Assembly (NCBI GenBank): GCA_035048485.1
Contig: CM068587.1
Coordinates: 53,291,501 to 53,355,500, forward strand
Direction: 5' to 3'
Source: Pteria penguin
Taxonomy: Eukaryota; Mollusca; Bivalvia; Pterioida; Pteriidae
Length of the DNA: 64,000 bases
The notes beneath the pieces were generated by a model, which saw nothing but the letters and a program-made list of their open reading frames with translations, was not told the DNA's origin and ran no database searches. Shown piece after piece: positions 35,430 through 57,900 of the stretch (position 1 is the stretch's first letter; the number at the start of each line of letters is the position of its first letter). A program made the translations under genes and the position numbers.

Positions 35430-35732
35430 ATGCAGCCGGTGTACCTAATTAAGTGGATGAGGTGCTCGATCAGCGCATGACTGAAAGGTCCCGGGGTCGA
35501 CACCAGCAATGGGCACACTAGCTTGTCCTGTCTTTCGGATGAGGCAGTAAAAACCAAGATACCGTATCACGGCAAGCGTACAGGGCGTAAAAACTCCCTC
35601 ACTGTCGGTTGCAAAATTGTAAATTTCTGTACAATGCATCAAGCATATGCCGTCGACAGATCACCATGCATATACTCTGACGTGAAATAATCCTGGAGTA
35701 ACGTATAACAATCAGCAACCAATCATACCATA
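35430..35732 (+). mobile_element. tRNA-derived SINE, diverged copy
   Basis: It shares CTGTCTTTCGGATGAGGCAG, the CCCTCACTG segment, CATCAAGCATATGCCGTC and the GTGAAATAATCCTGGAG tail with the other copies; the tRNA-like head is degraded. Boundaries are approximate. Confidence 0.7.
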
Positions 35733-36120
35733 TTATCTTTGTGCACAACTCATGGGTTCTATTTTATACTACAAATTTAAACCAGTCCAATAGTGATCGA
35801 AGTTATTTTTGTGCAATTGTATATAGTCGGACTTGTAAAAACTTACTCGGCCCTTGTTTAGGCTACGAGCAGTCCCATGTCCATGAAGAAAGTGCTAGTG
35901 ACGATTAACCTGTGACGTAAAAATCAAATGATCGACTAGTCGAACCTCAACAGTTTGATATGAAATGAAAATGAATCTGTATATGAAATTGTCGTCACGT
36001 GACATGCTGATATCTCATCTTGCATTCAATCGGAAACATAGACTATAAGTAAACGTATTCTCCATAATTTTGTAAGTGTCTCTCTGATTCAATAATTTAC
36101 ATATTCAATAGTATATATTT

Positions 36121-36206
36121 TGTGTGTGCAGTTGCGTGTGTGTCTAGGTGTGTGTGTGTGTGTGTCTAGGGGTGTGTGTGTGTGTGGTGGTGTGTGTGTG
36201 TGGTTT
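36121..36206. repeat. Interrupted (TG)n microsatellite
   Basis: TG runs broken by TCTAGG and GGTGG blocks. Confidence 0.9.
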
Positions 36207-37265
36207 TTTTTAAAAGATTTTCATACTATGTTCACAGTAGCCGAACACATAGCAGGAGGAGGGAGTCTTTGGTAAGTAGTATAATAATATTATACCAAGA
36301 CCCTGCCCCGCCCCCCTTACACGCTTAATTGGCTCCTGTGATAATGTTATGGGCAATATCGAACCAATGAAGTCTTTTACCGGTGACAGAGATATGCGCC
36401 ATACATAGGCGGATCCAGAAATTTTTGAAAAGGGGGTTTGCAGTCTCCCATAAAATGTTTTGCTCTATTCGGCCTGAAAACTGAAAAGGGGGAGGGGTTG
36501 CAGCCCTAAAATGGTCCAAAATGACCTTTTTTGGTAACATTTTCTTACCAAAAGGGGGTTGTAGGGTTGCAATCCCCCCCTTTCTAATCCCACCAATGCC
36601 ATATCACTGACATATTTTTAACTTGTAGGAAAACTACGTACGAAATAAATAATAAAGAATTAAGACACAGAACTCTCCCTGTCTCTGTTGTTGCAAGAAC
36701 GATATACCGATACATGTATGTATACAGGTTATTCAAATTACTTCACTCTATTTGTCCCGTCTCTGAAATGCCTTATAATCTCTGCTTTCACTAGGAGTGC
36801 TTTAAAGCATTATATCGTGTCAGAATTCACACTCCTTCTTTAGAATATTTCAAAATGAAATGTGGGCTGATGTTGAATCGACTCGATATTTATAAAGTTT
36901 GAGTCATGATTAAGAAAGAATCACGTGATTCTGAAAGCTTATACATGTATGATGGATGACTGGTCGTCATTTTTTATTCAAATTTTGAGTGCTTTTGAAG
37001 TGAACGACAGACGTCCTGCTGAATTAACATTATATTAGAAGTTGTTTGTTACAGTCTTATACATTTGAAGAGGAATCTCATCACTTTATTAGCATAAGAA
37101 ACGGGTTGATATATGTAGGGAGAACCCCGCCACCATAAATAGACAATTTAATATAATAACAATGCATGGGCTTTGCCCTCCCTCCCCAATCTTAACTTTT
37201 CTTCCTTATCCACGTGTGGTTTGGTTATGAATGTTAAATATGAGTTGAATTTTCGATCGTGCAAG

Positions 37266-37267
<2 letters not shown>

Positions 37268-37359
<92 letters not shown>
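37268..37359. repeat. (TA)n microsatellite
   Basis: About 46 uninterrupted TA units in the NR-A/NR-B intergenic region. Confidence 0.97.
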
Positions 37360-37362
<3 letters not shown>

Positions 37363-39240
37363 ATTTCGTTCCTCTACTATCTACTGATCGCAAAAATCCT
37401 CGTGTGACGTGTAACCCTAAACACATGAAGGTAAACATAAATACTAGAGGCCATGGAGGTCAGGTGGTCGGTCGTTGCTTGCGGGTACTTTACATGCACC
37501 TTTAAATACTGATCTCCACAATAGTAGAATAATCCTGATATGGCAGAAAACTTATGTAAATTTTTTTATGTTTTATTCAGAATTGACCATGGTTGGGGTT
37601 TTATTTATTTATTTTTTTTTTTAGGTCTTTCTCGTTTTTTTTTTTTTTTTTTTGGTTTTTTTTTTGTTTGTTTTTGGGGAGGGGGGGGTTTGGGGTGGTG
37701 TTTTTGACTTTTTGGGTTTTGGGTTTTTTTTTCCAAATAGCTATTACATTGTACGCTCCCTTGCGAACAATAAATAAGGAATGATTCTTGTTCTTACTTC
37801 TTGTTAGTGCATTTATGTCTGACCGTCATTTTTAAAGTGACTTGTATTGACTTTTGATTGATCCTAGATTCTTAAATATACATGTATAGCGAAAGTTGAT
37901 GTAATATTTTTTATATATTATATACCTACTGGTATGGGTTTTGTACCCAAAACATTTGTACAGTATACACTATTGACATTAAACAATTGATTGACGTATC
38001 GACCAATATAAATTAGTCGGAAATGCCAGACAAACGTAGGTCTTATGTTTGGGTCTGAAATTTCGGACTAAATATAAATGTAAGTAGAGTTCTGTTAATC
38101 TAAATGTATAATCTAGTTGCAAGACTGGCCTTCCAACCCCCCCCCCCCTTTCCCCCCACATTTCATGCGTTTTTCATGCAAGCTTTGGGGGTGTTTCTCC
38201 CCGGGTCGGTTCCTACGGGCCTGTTTACAGTGTTATCATTTACCAGAGTCAAGGGGGATATTGTATATGTTTACTGAATTACTTACTTCAAGCAAGTCAT
38301 AAATCAATACTCTAAACTGGTGTGTAAATATCGTCGTGTAACTTCTTGAAAAAAAAGTCGGCTAAGGATAAAGCTTGTACTTGTATCATGATGTACAAAT
38401 TATCCAGAAATTTGTCGAGTGATAAAACACATCGACGGAAGTCCGCAAGAGATTTATAGATTCTTTTTCTCTCAAATATTTTTTTAAGTCTGAATTGCCC
38501 AGAAAAACGAAAAATGTTGTATTAAACCTATATTTTGAAAATAAGTTAAGCTCAAAATTAATTACAAAGCACTTATAAAAATGATACAGGGATTACAAAA
38601 CGGCATGCAGGGATCCAGGATTTTGTTTTCAGTTGGTCTAGTAAAATAAAAAAACAAACCCCTTAAAATGAGGCATCTCAACGCTTTTATCATTAATTAG
38701 ATCTATAGTACATATTAGGTAAATTCCAAAGGGGTGGGGGTGGGGGTTCCGGACAACCTCCAGACCCCCTCTCCTTAGATCAGTGCATGCATGACAACAC
38801 TTTTATTGCTGGCTAACCAGTAGTTAAATTTCATCTAGCTATATCTTTGTAATGAGCAGTCTTTAACTCATAGTCTGTGTACTGATCTGCGGCATATGAA
38901 ACACGCTTTGTAAAGTAATTTAGATTATTTCTTATAAATACTCATTATGACAGTAAATTCAGCTGGGTTAGTAAACTGGTTCATTGATTTTAAGATAACA
39001 TACCAAAGATAAGATCATGGCGGGTGTTTTCGACAAACAAGAGATGTTTACTCGCTCATCTTATGTTTTTCTACTACTGGTGCTTTCTGGAATACGTGAT
39101 TGTACCTCGCTCTCCTCTGCGTTAACCGCTAACAGCTAACTAGTGGCTGGACGTTACATATGGTTAACGCTTTTTAACGATCCATAACTTACATTTGGCC
39201 AATCCTTAGTAAACAGAAACAGTAGGCTCAAGTTGGATCG

Positions 39241-39302
39241 AATATTTTAGTGAACGAATTTACCTCATATTGTCAGTCCTGTTTCGGCGAAAGAACTCGC
39301 AG
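39241..39302 (+). promoter_or_regulatory. Candidate noncoding first exon end and promoter region of NR-B
   Basis: A near-perfect donor (CGCAG followed by gtaaga) ends at 39302, in a relatively CpG-containing stretch 1.4 kb upstream of the NR-B start codon, which itself needs a spliced 5' UTR. This is inference from splice signals only; no TATA box or initiator is convincing. Confidence 0.3.
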
Positions 39303-39754
39303 GTAAGAACGCGAAATTTACTTGTATTATCATGTGCTACAGAACTAAGACTACATTTATCTACTGCCTAATTAAGACACACGAAAGAAGAAGTGCAGGC
39401 ATGTCTCTACTCAACTAGATCTACCCGGAAAAATAGACTCAGACTGAGATAGCACTTTGGATGTGGGAAGATTTATAAGTAAGTATGAAATTTCTGAAGT
39501 AGACAGTGATTGCAAATGTTATCGTTATAGCTAGTGCAAATACATGTAGGTAATGCTATGATAAATGAGGATGCATTTCCAAATTTACCCCCACGCCTGG
39601 ATTTATCATTGCTATTTATATCACAGTATTGAACTCACTGCGGCATGTAACTAATGTGATGGAATCTACATTGAAATAAAATCATTGTTTGTGGAATTAT
39701 TGATTATGAATTTTAGATGTATGCATACTGTGACATTACTGGCGGTATTGACAA

Positions 39755-40060
39755 GGATAGCTCAATGGTGAGAGTGTCTACTTAATGATAGCGGAAGGTT
39801 CTGGGTTCGATTCCCGGGTGCGACCTGACTTTTTCACCCTACCAGTTACAGATTTGTTGTCATATGAGAGCGATCCTCATGTGAGGGAGAACCAGGGTAA
39901 TTTCTTTCTCAGGTTTCCAGGTTTGGAAACCTCAAGATTGCAGGGGAGAAGCGTGTGACAGATGCTTGGATAGTTCAGTGGTGAGGGCATCCGTCTTGAT
40001 AGGGAAAGGTTCTGGATTCAATTCCCTGCAGGTCCAGCCACAATTTTTCACCCTTATAAT
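39755..40060 (+). mobile_element. Dimeric tRNA-like repeat
   Basis: Units at about 39757-39828 (GGATAGCTCAATGGTGAGAG and GGTTCTGGGTTCGATTCCC) and 39964-40035 (GGATAGTTCAGTGGTGAGGG and GGTTCTGGATTCAATTCC), each followed by TTTTTCACCCT. Same family as 3660-3990. Likely SINE-derived, not working tRNA genes. Confidence 0.6.
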
Positions 40061-40248
40061 CTGTTACAATACTTTGCCTATAGACCATTTCACATTAACT
40101 GAGGTACTATATATTTATAATGTTTTAAGTGGCAAAATCATCACTGTTCCCACAAAATGATGTACTAGGGACAATCAGTATCTTATAAAACATCAAAAAG
40201 GAAAGGTAATAGATCTTTTTCCAATTTTAAATGATGTAAGAGGTCTAA

Positions 40249-40584
40249 TACCAGACAAACCACATTTGCCCGCCGGCATTTTTATTATGTTGTTAATGGT
40301 TGGATTGTGATCTCACAGTAGTATGACGCAAATCTATGCAGCAAAACTTCATTTGTCTGGTACTTGCCACTTACAGTTACACCATATAAAATTCATAAAA
40401 GGTCTATTTTCTTGTCAAGGTATATATAAAATTTAATAGACCTTTTCCTATTGATCTCATATAATTCATTCCATGCCAGACATACGATAATTTGCCTTAA
40501 AAATTTGCGTCATTTTACTTTGACGTCACTATGCTAGCATTAATATCATAGTGAAAATCCCGGCAAAAGTAACATGTCTGGCGT
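40249..40584. mobile_element. Pair of short related MITE-like units, inverted to each other
   Basis: Unit 1 (40249-40362) is bounded by TACCAGACAAA and TTTGTCTGGTA; unit 2 (40473-40584) by ATGCCAGACAT and ATGTCTGGCGT. Reverse-complemented unit 2 resembles unit 1 (shared ATGACGCAAAT and GCCGGCATTTTT-like blocks). They lie just upstream of the NR-B start. Confidence 0.55.
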
Positions 40585-40701
40585 AAAGCCCCTTGCATAC
40601 CATGAGAAATGGGAAAAACATCTTTTCTAGTACAGTTTTACTATTTAAAAAAAAGCCTGTTTTGACACAGGTGCAGACTGATTTCACCTCTGATCTCAAG
40701 A

Positions 40702-50879
<10,178 letters not shown>

Positions 50880-52011
50880 AGACTTTGTAAAAAAAAATCT
50901 TATTCAAAGTATAAATTGTCGATTCGAAATACTGATTGGATTCAAATGTAATTAAACATATATAGTATATGTATTATTTTGTTAAGGAACTTTCAATCAT
51001 ACATTAATAAGGCATTTGTAATAATACTTCAAGAATGGATGCGTCATGATTTGACCCGAAGTCAGAATCTCATAAAGTTAGTGACCCTCTATCTAAATTT
51101 AGTAGTTGGTCTATACAATTTTGGCAGTAACATAATATACCTACTTCATTTTTCACACTAGTATTACCCATGACAAAAGTGAGTGTCATTTGCTTCTCGC
51201 AATGTCATGTCTTCAAGATCAAGGTCACATTGACCACATGAATAGGTTTCATTAACAATAATTTAGTTGGAGTTACCTCCCGTTGTCGGCCGTGTTTGTG
51301 GTGAAGAATGAGTTTTTGCCTCATATTCATACTAAGTTTAATTAACTTGTTTTTTAAAGTTGTTGATGTTTACACTTCTTTAGGAACTTTTCTACATTGT
51401 ATGATACCTCAAATTTTGCACAAGCATTATAAAAACACAGGAGTTATTCCTAGTTTGGCGAAAAATTCCTACATAATTTGGTTGATTTATGAACAATTAT
51501 TAAGTTGTCTACCTCAAGGATGGCGGACAATTTGTCACATGGGAAGTAACTACAATAAAATTTTATGACAATGAAACCTATCTTATAGATAAATTGAAAA
51601 TTTAAATAAGCATAGCAGCATCGTAACATTTCGCTGCCAATTGAGAGATTCGTTCTGTGGGTGTTTCTAGTTTCTAGTGTAATAACCCTAGTAATATCTG
51701 ATGTCATACAGTATCTGAGTGTACAGTCCCACCTCCTGAAGGTACCATATTTTGGTAAGTTTTTGTCTCCCATGGCTTTTCTGTTTCATTTGATGACAGT
51801 TTTATGAATAGCTTTTGTGTTGTGTTCGTGCTGCTGTTCTATGGCTTAACAATAGCTTCTTGTCTGACTTACATTTAGAGTACATATATGTAATGATTAT
51901 CATTTTGTAATTTGTTATTGTTTTCTCACAAGTTTTACTTGTATAAATATCGACATGCCAAATGTATTCTTCACATTCTATATGGATGACTAATGCTTTG
52001 GAAACGGGAAA

Positions 52012-52281
52012 GCCGGTGTGGCCTAGTGGATGAGGTGCTCGGCTCGTGACCTAGAGGTCCCTGGTTCGATTCCCGTCTGGGGCACACCGGTGTTCTGTCT
52101 TTCGGATGAGACGGTAAAAACCCAGGTCCGTGTCACGGTAGGAATGGCACGTAAAAGATCCCTCACTGCTTTGGGTGGGTGAGTTGTAAAGGTAGAAATT
52201 TCTGTGCAATGCATCAGGCAGATGTCGTCACTATATACGTGAAATAATCGTGGAGTGACGTAAAACAATGATAAATCAATC
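52012..52281 (+). mobile_element. tRNA-derived SINE, same family
   Basis: Head GCCGGTGTGGCCTAGTGGAT with B-box GGTTCGATTCC, shared body and tail. Flanks TTTGGAAACGGGAAA (51997) and TTTAGAAACAGGAAA (52282) are an aged target duplication. Confidence 0.88.
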
Positions 52282-53473
52282 TTTAGAAACAGGAAAAATG
52301 TTTTTCAAACATTTCCGAAAACCTTGTTTTAAGAAATAAAAAAATTATTTTGCCATTTTCACAATTACTTTTATTACGTATAGTTTCAGTAATGTATAAA
52401 AGATAGGTTGAAAATGATTTACAACGTACAGATTTTGAAATTGATAATTAATATTGAAAAATTAGATTTCATATCTAGATGACTTGTATGTAAAATGTAG
52501 CGAAACAATATTGAGGTGTCCGTAATTGTATAGACACAGACAGAATTTGGCCATTGAAATGAATGCTAGCTCTTTGGAGAATCTCATGAAAGGTATATTA
52601 TACAAGGTACCTTGACATAATAACAATATAAACTTTATAAGTCTTTATGTAAAGAGTGTATGTTTATAAAGTACCTTGGTTATATACCTTGATTTACTGT
52701 CTAATATTGCAAGTGACTTGATCACTTCAGAGATGTTTGCGAGACATTGTTTTCATGAAAGGTGGTAAATGTGAGGGTTTTTTTATAGTTATGTTAATAT
52801 GTATGTGTAGCAGACTTTATTTTTGTGTGTTGCCATATCTACAAAATGATGCCAATATAAAGTACTAGCGAATACCGGTAAAAATCGATTTACAGTATAT
52901 TCATTCTTTAAACCTTATTTTACAGATATCTAAAGTATGATAAGAAGCAAAGAATAATTAATGCAAACTTCACCAAGCCTTGAGCAAGTATATATTTTAG
53001 GTTTTTATTAGTTTATCTTTCTGCATGAATTGCAGTTTACAGTTTGTGACGTCAGCATCATATTGAGTTAAATAAAGGAATATACCTGGTGACAAATATA
53101 GTGTTGATATATATATATGTATATAAAATATTAATATATATATATATTATATATATATATACCTGGTGACATTAATGTTGTTAATAGATGTGTATGTAAA
53201 TATCTAGTGATATGAATAGTATTAATATATCATATAATTATATTTTTTATAAAATCATGTTATTGTGATTCGAAAGTCAATTAGAAATTATTCAAATTTA
53301 TAAAGGTATAATTGCTCCTTTTTTTACATAAATAATGTAGAACTATAATACTGGAAATTCCAATATTATTTAACATATATAATAGACTTAAGAAAGTGAA
53401 ATGTATTATTATAATTTTTAAAAATGTTGTAAGAATTCAAATTTTTAAATGATAATTTCTATTCCTGATGCAA

Positions 53474-53500
53474 GAAAAAAAAAAAAAAAAAAAAAAAAAA
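53474..53500. repeat. Poly(A) tract
   Basis: About 27 A followed by a C-rich stretch; no recognisable element body attached. Confidence 0.8.
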
Positions 53501-53869
53501 CCAACCCCCCCTCCCCCCAAAAACATCTGTTTGATGAACTTTTGCTTTCCATTGAATACTTATCTAAGTACTCACTTGAATATAAACTGATAGTTTGTAT
53601 AGAGTGAATCATTTCACCCTAGCTATAAAAACGCTAAATCCATGATATGTTGTTTCTGTTATATTCCTGTAAGAGTTTTGTTACATATTTGTGAAAACAA
53701 TAAAAAAAAAAAATTCCATGCAGTGCTTTACAGTTTCTTTCTTTTTTCAGTATTACTATTTTTCTTTTATTTTTATTGTACTTTGTATATGTGTTTGATC
53801 TATGTTTTGGGATAAATGAACATGCTATGGGTGATTACAGAGATAGTTTTTAGCACACCTAAGCAAGTG

Positions 53870-54215
53870 GCCATGGAGCTGGTGTAGTCCAGTGGGATAG
53901 GTGTTTGGCCATGGCCGAGAGGTGACAGAGTTCGAGTCCCGCAAGTGGCCATGGAGCTAGTACAGCCTAGTAGGATAGGTGTTTGGCCATGGCCGAGAGG
54001 TGACAGGGTTCGAATCACGCCGCTGGCTTGTGGCTGAAATGTCTTTCGGAAGAAACAATAAAAAGCCAAAGTCCCGTGTCACGGTAAACGTGGCGCGTAA
54101 AAACACTCTCATTGCTTCAGATGGGTCCATCACAAAGATGCAATTTTTTGTGTATTGCGTCACGTGGATGCTGTCTACATATAACAGCAATGATCGTGGC
54201 ATGATCTGAAGAGAA
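53870..54215 (+). mobile_element. tRNA-derived SINE with a duplicated head
   Basis: Two 76-base copies of the tRNA-like head (from about 53868 and 53944) stand in tandem, each with GGATAGGTGTTTGGCCATGG and a TTCGA B-box core, followed by one shared body (TGTCTTTCGGAAGAAACAAT, GGCGCGTAAAAACACTCTCA). Confidence 0.75.
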
Positions 54216-56094
54216 GAAAACAAACCCCAAGTAAGGGAATGTGAATCTCACTAAGCCCATTGTACATGTATCTAAAATCCTCTACAGCACGATATTCTAC
54301 CAAAATTAAGACCAAATGTCATCATAACTGTCATTTTCAGGTCGATTATTTTAATTGGTGACCTAATTTAGCAGCATATTCCGGCGTCTTGTGATAAGAA
54401 TAGTTGATTGGATGAAACTACTTGGAGGTGCGATAAAATCTGAAATTCGGTGACCCTGAAAATAAGTGAGGTTCTCAATGTCACCCGAGCTTAAATCTCG
54501 AATGATCAATTGTATTCGCCTTGAGTTCACCTTGTTGTTTCATCTCCTAAGAACTGTTCTGGATTTGTACCACGAAGTGATAATGCTTACCTACTAGCGT
54601 TGTTTTTAAGACCAGGACTGTTCAGGAGTATATCTAGTGTTGGGGTTAGAAAGCCAGAATAGGGAAACTTTTTAAAAACTGATATATAGATAAAAAAAAA
54701 ACAACAAAATAAATGGTTCTGAAAATTCTTAGTCTAGAACAAAAAGTTAAAAAGTAATACAATGATAACCGTGGCACTTAGTCTATAGCTAGAGATCAAT
54801 TTTTAAAACATAATTAATTTACTCTGCATCTAATCCAAGTTCCAATGAAAGCTTTCTTCAATTACAAAATAATCGCGTTCTTGTCGGGTTTACTTTTAAA
54901 ACTACATGTATATACTCTGCTGTCGGCCTATTCTGCGCCCTTAAACACACTTGCCTATGTTAACTCGGATTGAGGATTGAAAAAAAAGAACCAGCAAAAT
55001 AACATTCAACAATTTAAGACTAATCTTTACTCTGTAAGGTGATACAATTTTTATTTGTTGTCCAGTTGTATAGATAAAAAAAAAACCCATAGCTAATGTC
55101 AACGTACCCATGCGTCACCTGAATGTCAACTATGTCGGCTAATTCAGCGATATCGAGGTTACAGTGTATATAAAAATGAAACAGATTATAATTTTGGACA
55201 AAATTGACGTGAAATGGATTTCTACGAAAAGTTGAAATTTGCTATAGTTGGCTCAGGGTCAATTGAACTCGCGATATTTTTTTCTGTGAATTGTAAACTA
55301 AATGATCATGCTCGATCTATTGTTTTTTATTTCTTCATTAGGCCTTTCTTACTAGAAGCCGAGTCCTATTTTCTTTAATTGTACACAATCGGAGATAAAA
55401 CAAAGCCGGCCTCAAAAATGTGCACCAGTGTTTACACGGAAGTGATTACAATGTCATAAAATGCGCGGTGCAAAATTAGCCGACGCACAGAATACTATTA
55501 GGCCGACACAGCAGTAATATCCGGTAGGTACAAGGTCTGACTTATGATCAAATTAACATCTAATAAACAATTTGCTTAACCTATTCAGAGACGGATTTAC
55601 ATGTAAAACATATACAATCCATCTGGCGAGTGCCTGGTAGTGATCACGCTTCCTGTTCATTTATCTATCCGTCAGCATTTTCTATGGCACATGACAACTT
55701 ATGATTTCTCTTGAGGATTTTCATAAATTTTTAACACATGATAATGGGATAAGTCAAGGGAAGACCCCTTTGGATGATCGAAATTACCGCTTTTTTTTAA
55801 CAATAAACGGGTACAGCACTACAAATACACCCGGGGACTTGATTTACGTTAGAAAATGAGTGGCCGTCGGTAGTTCCGTCCATCTATCTGTATGTCCGTT
55901 ACAGAGACATCGACTACTTTCAAGTAGTCTGTCTCTGGTCCGTTAGCACTTTCTATTGCACACGATAACTTAAGTTTTGGAAGATTATCAAAAACATTTA
56001 TGCATGATATTGGGATAAGGCAAAGGAATATAACCCTTTCGATTTGCAAACTTATCGGCTTTGTTGTAACAGAGTTACGGGTTCGGGGAATTTT
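54216..56094. other. Intergenic, nothing recognised
   Basis: Unique-looking AT-rich DNA; no exon with splice signals, RNA gene or repeat boundary could be supported. Confidence 0.4.
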
Positions 56095-57130
56095 GTCATA
56101 GGTCAAAGGTCAAGGTCACTGTGAACATGGTAGTTAAAATCGTGTCCGGGCCATATCTTTTTATTTGGTAAATGGATTTAGATAATATTTCACAATATAG
56201 TTGCCCATGACCCAAAGGTGTGTCATGACCTTGAACCAAGGTCATAGGTCAAGGTGATAATAGACACAATAAGAAAAAATTTGTCCGCACCATAACTTAT
56301 CACCCTGTGCACAGATTTCAATAATGTCACATAATTGTTGCTTAGGAACCAGGGGTGTGTAATGACCTTGAAACAAGGTCATAGGTCAAGGTCATAATAG
56401 ACACAATAAGAAAAACTTTGTTCGGGCCATAACTTCTCACCCTGTGCACAGATTTAAATAACATATCACAGAATTGTTGTTTAGGATCCAGGGGTGTCAT
56501 GACTTTAAAATCAAGGTCATATGTCAAAAGTCAAGGTCATGATAGACGCAATAAGTAAAACCTTGTCCGTTCCATAACTTCTTCCTCTGGACATGAATTT
56601 TAATAATATTTCACAGAACTGTTACGTAGGATCAAAGGGTTTGTCAAGACTTGAAACCAAGTTCATAGGTCAAAGGTCAAGGTTATAATAGACACAATAA
56701 GTAAAACCTTGTCCGGGCCATAACTTCTTCCCCTGTGCACAAATTTCAAAAATATTTCACAGAATTGTTGCTTAGGATCCATTGGTGTGTCATGACCTTG
56801 AACCAAGGTCATAAGTCAAAGGTCAAGGCCATAACAGACACAATAAGAAAACCTTTGTCAAGGCAATAACTTCTTACCCTGCCCACAGATTTCAATAACA
56901 ATTCACGGAATTGTTGCCTTTGGATCTAAGGGTGTGTCATGAACTTGAACTACAGTCATAGGTCAAAGGTCAAGGTCACAATAGACACAATTGGTATAAC
57001 CTTGTACGGGCCATAACTTCTTCCCCTGTGCACATATTTCAATATTTCACAGAATTGTTGCTTAGGATCTAAGGGTGTGTTATGACCTTGAACCAATATC
57101 ATAGGTCAATGGTCAAGGTCACAATAGACA
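56095..57130. repeat. About 145-bp tandem repeat, 7 copies, dense in AGGTCA half-sites
   Basis: Units share CACAGAATTGTTGCTTAGGA, TGTCATGACCTTGAACCAAG, GTCATAGGTCAAAGGTCAAG and ATAGACACAATAAG. Copies begin near 56100, 56230, 56380, 56525, 56670, 56815, 56960 and 57100. Confidence 0.85.
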
Positions 57131-57514
57131 ATGGATAAAACCATGTTTTCATTGATTATACTTAAAAATGTGCTTGTAAGAGGGACATCCATTACACTTA
57201 TAGCAGTGATGTATATTGGGATGAATTATTGCATGTTTCTTCTTTGTTGCCGCGGGGGTATTTGTCCCGTTCGGACTGCTCTAGTTTGGATTTGTTGTTA
57301 CGGCGTTATGTGACAATGGGGTAAAATTCACAGCGCTGTCGGAAAGCCTATGGAGGGACCCTTTCTAACTATGTTAGCGTTGGAGATAACAACAGAAATA
57401 AATCAATAAATTAAGGTAAAAATAAATGTATTTTCATTCATACTTTTTTACTGTGAAATATTCTAATGATCGTTTTAAAAAATAATAATAAAAGGAAGAA
57501 AAAGAATACAAAAC

Positions 57515-57516
<2 letters not shown>

Positions 57517-57577
<61 letters not shown>
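57517..57577. repeat. (TAA)n microsatellite
   Basis: About 20 ATA/AAT units with no interruption. Confidence 0.96.
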
Positions 57578-57581
<4 letters not shown>

Positions 57582-57900
57582 AACACAACAAAAGAAAAAA
57601 AAAACCCACTGTCAACTTTGATCAGCCATTTCTGCAACACATTCTTTTACTGGGCATTTTATATACATGTATGCAGTGTCAACTTTGGACAATCGTTATT
57701 ACGTGAAGTCACGTGACATTTTGAGTGACTGTTGCCGCATTGTATAGTACACACTCAGGAGATGTCATTTACACTAATATTCACTTTGACATATTACTTG
57801 TCATCTAGAAAGAGTAAATATAATATTGTGTAAGCAAAATATCAAACTACATGTAGTTACATTTCAATTTATTACATGTTTTAATAGAAAAAAAAGGAAA

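Larger units (their letters stand above)
34515..39240. other. Intergenic between divergent receptors
   Basis: Contains C-rich and T/G-rich low-complexity runs (34690-34710, 34858-34910, 37590-37740, 38138-38158), a SINE, two microsatellites and a GGCGGATCCAGAAAT-type dispersed repeat (36400-36600). A minus-strand donor CCAG followed by gtatgt, with exon end at 35130, could serve a noncoding NR-A exon; this is weak. Confidence 0.4.

Noticed and set aside
37148..37505. Open frames of YIYIYI repeats on both strands
   Set aside because: They are translations of a (TA)n microsatellite.
37593..37784. Phenylalanine-rich hydrophobic small protein
   Set aside because: It is a translation of T- and G-rich low-complexity DNA with no conserved feature.
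39755..39830. Possible functional tRNA with a good B-box
   Set aside because: A-box is off-consensus, stems do not pair well by eye and the unit recurs in a dimeric repeat.
57434..57640. Leucine-rich minus-strand frame
   Set aside because: It is a (TAA)n microsatellite read in complement.
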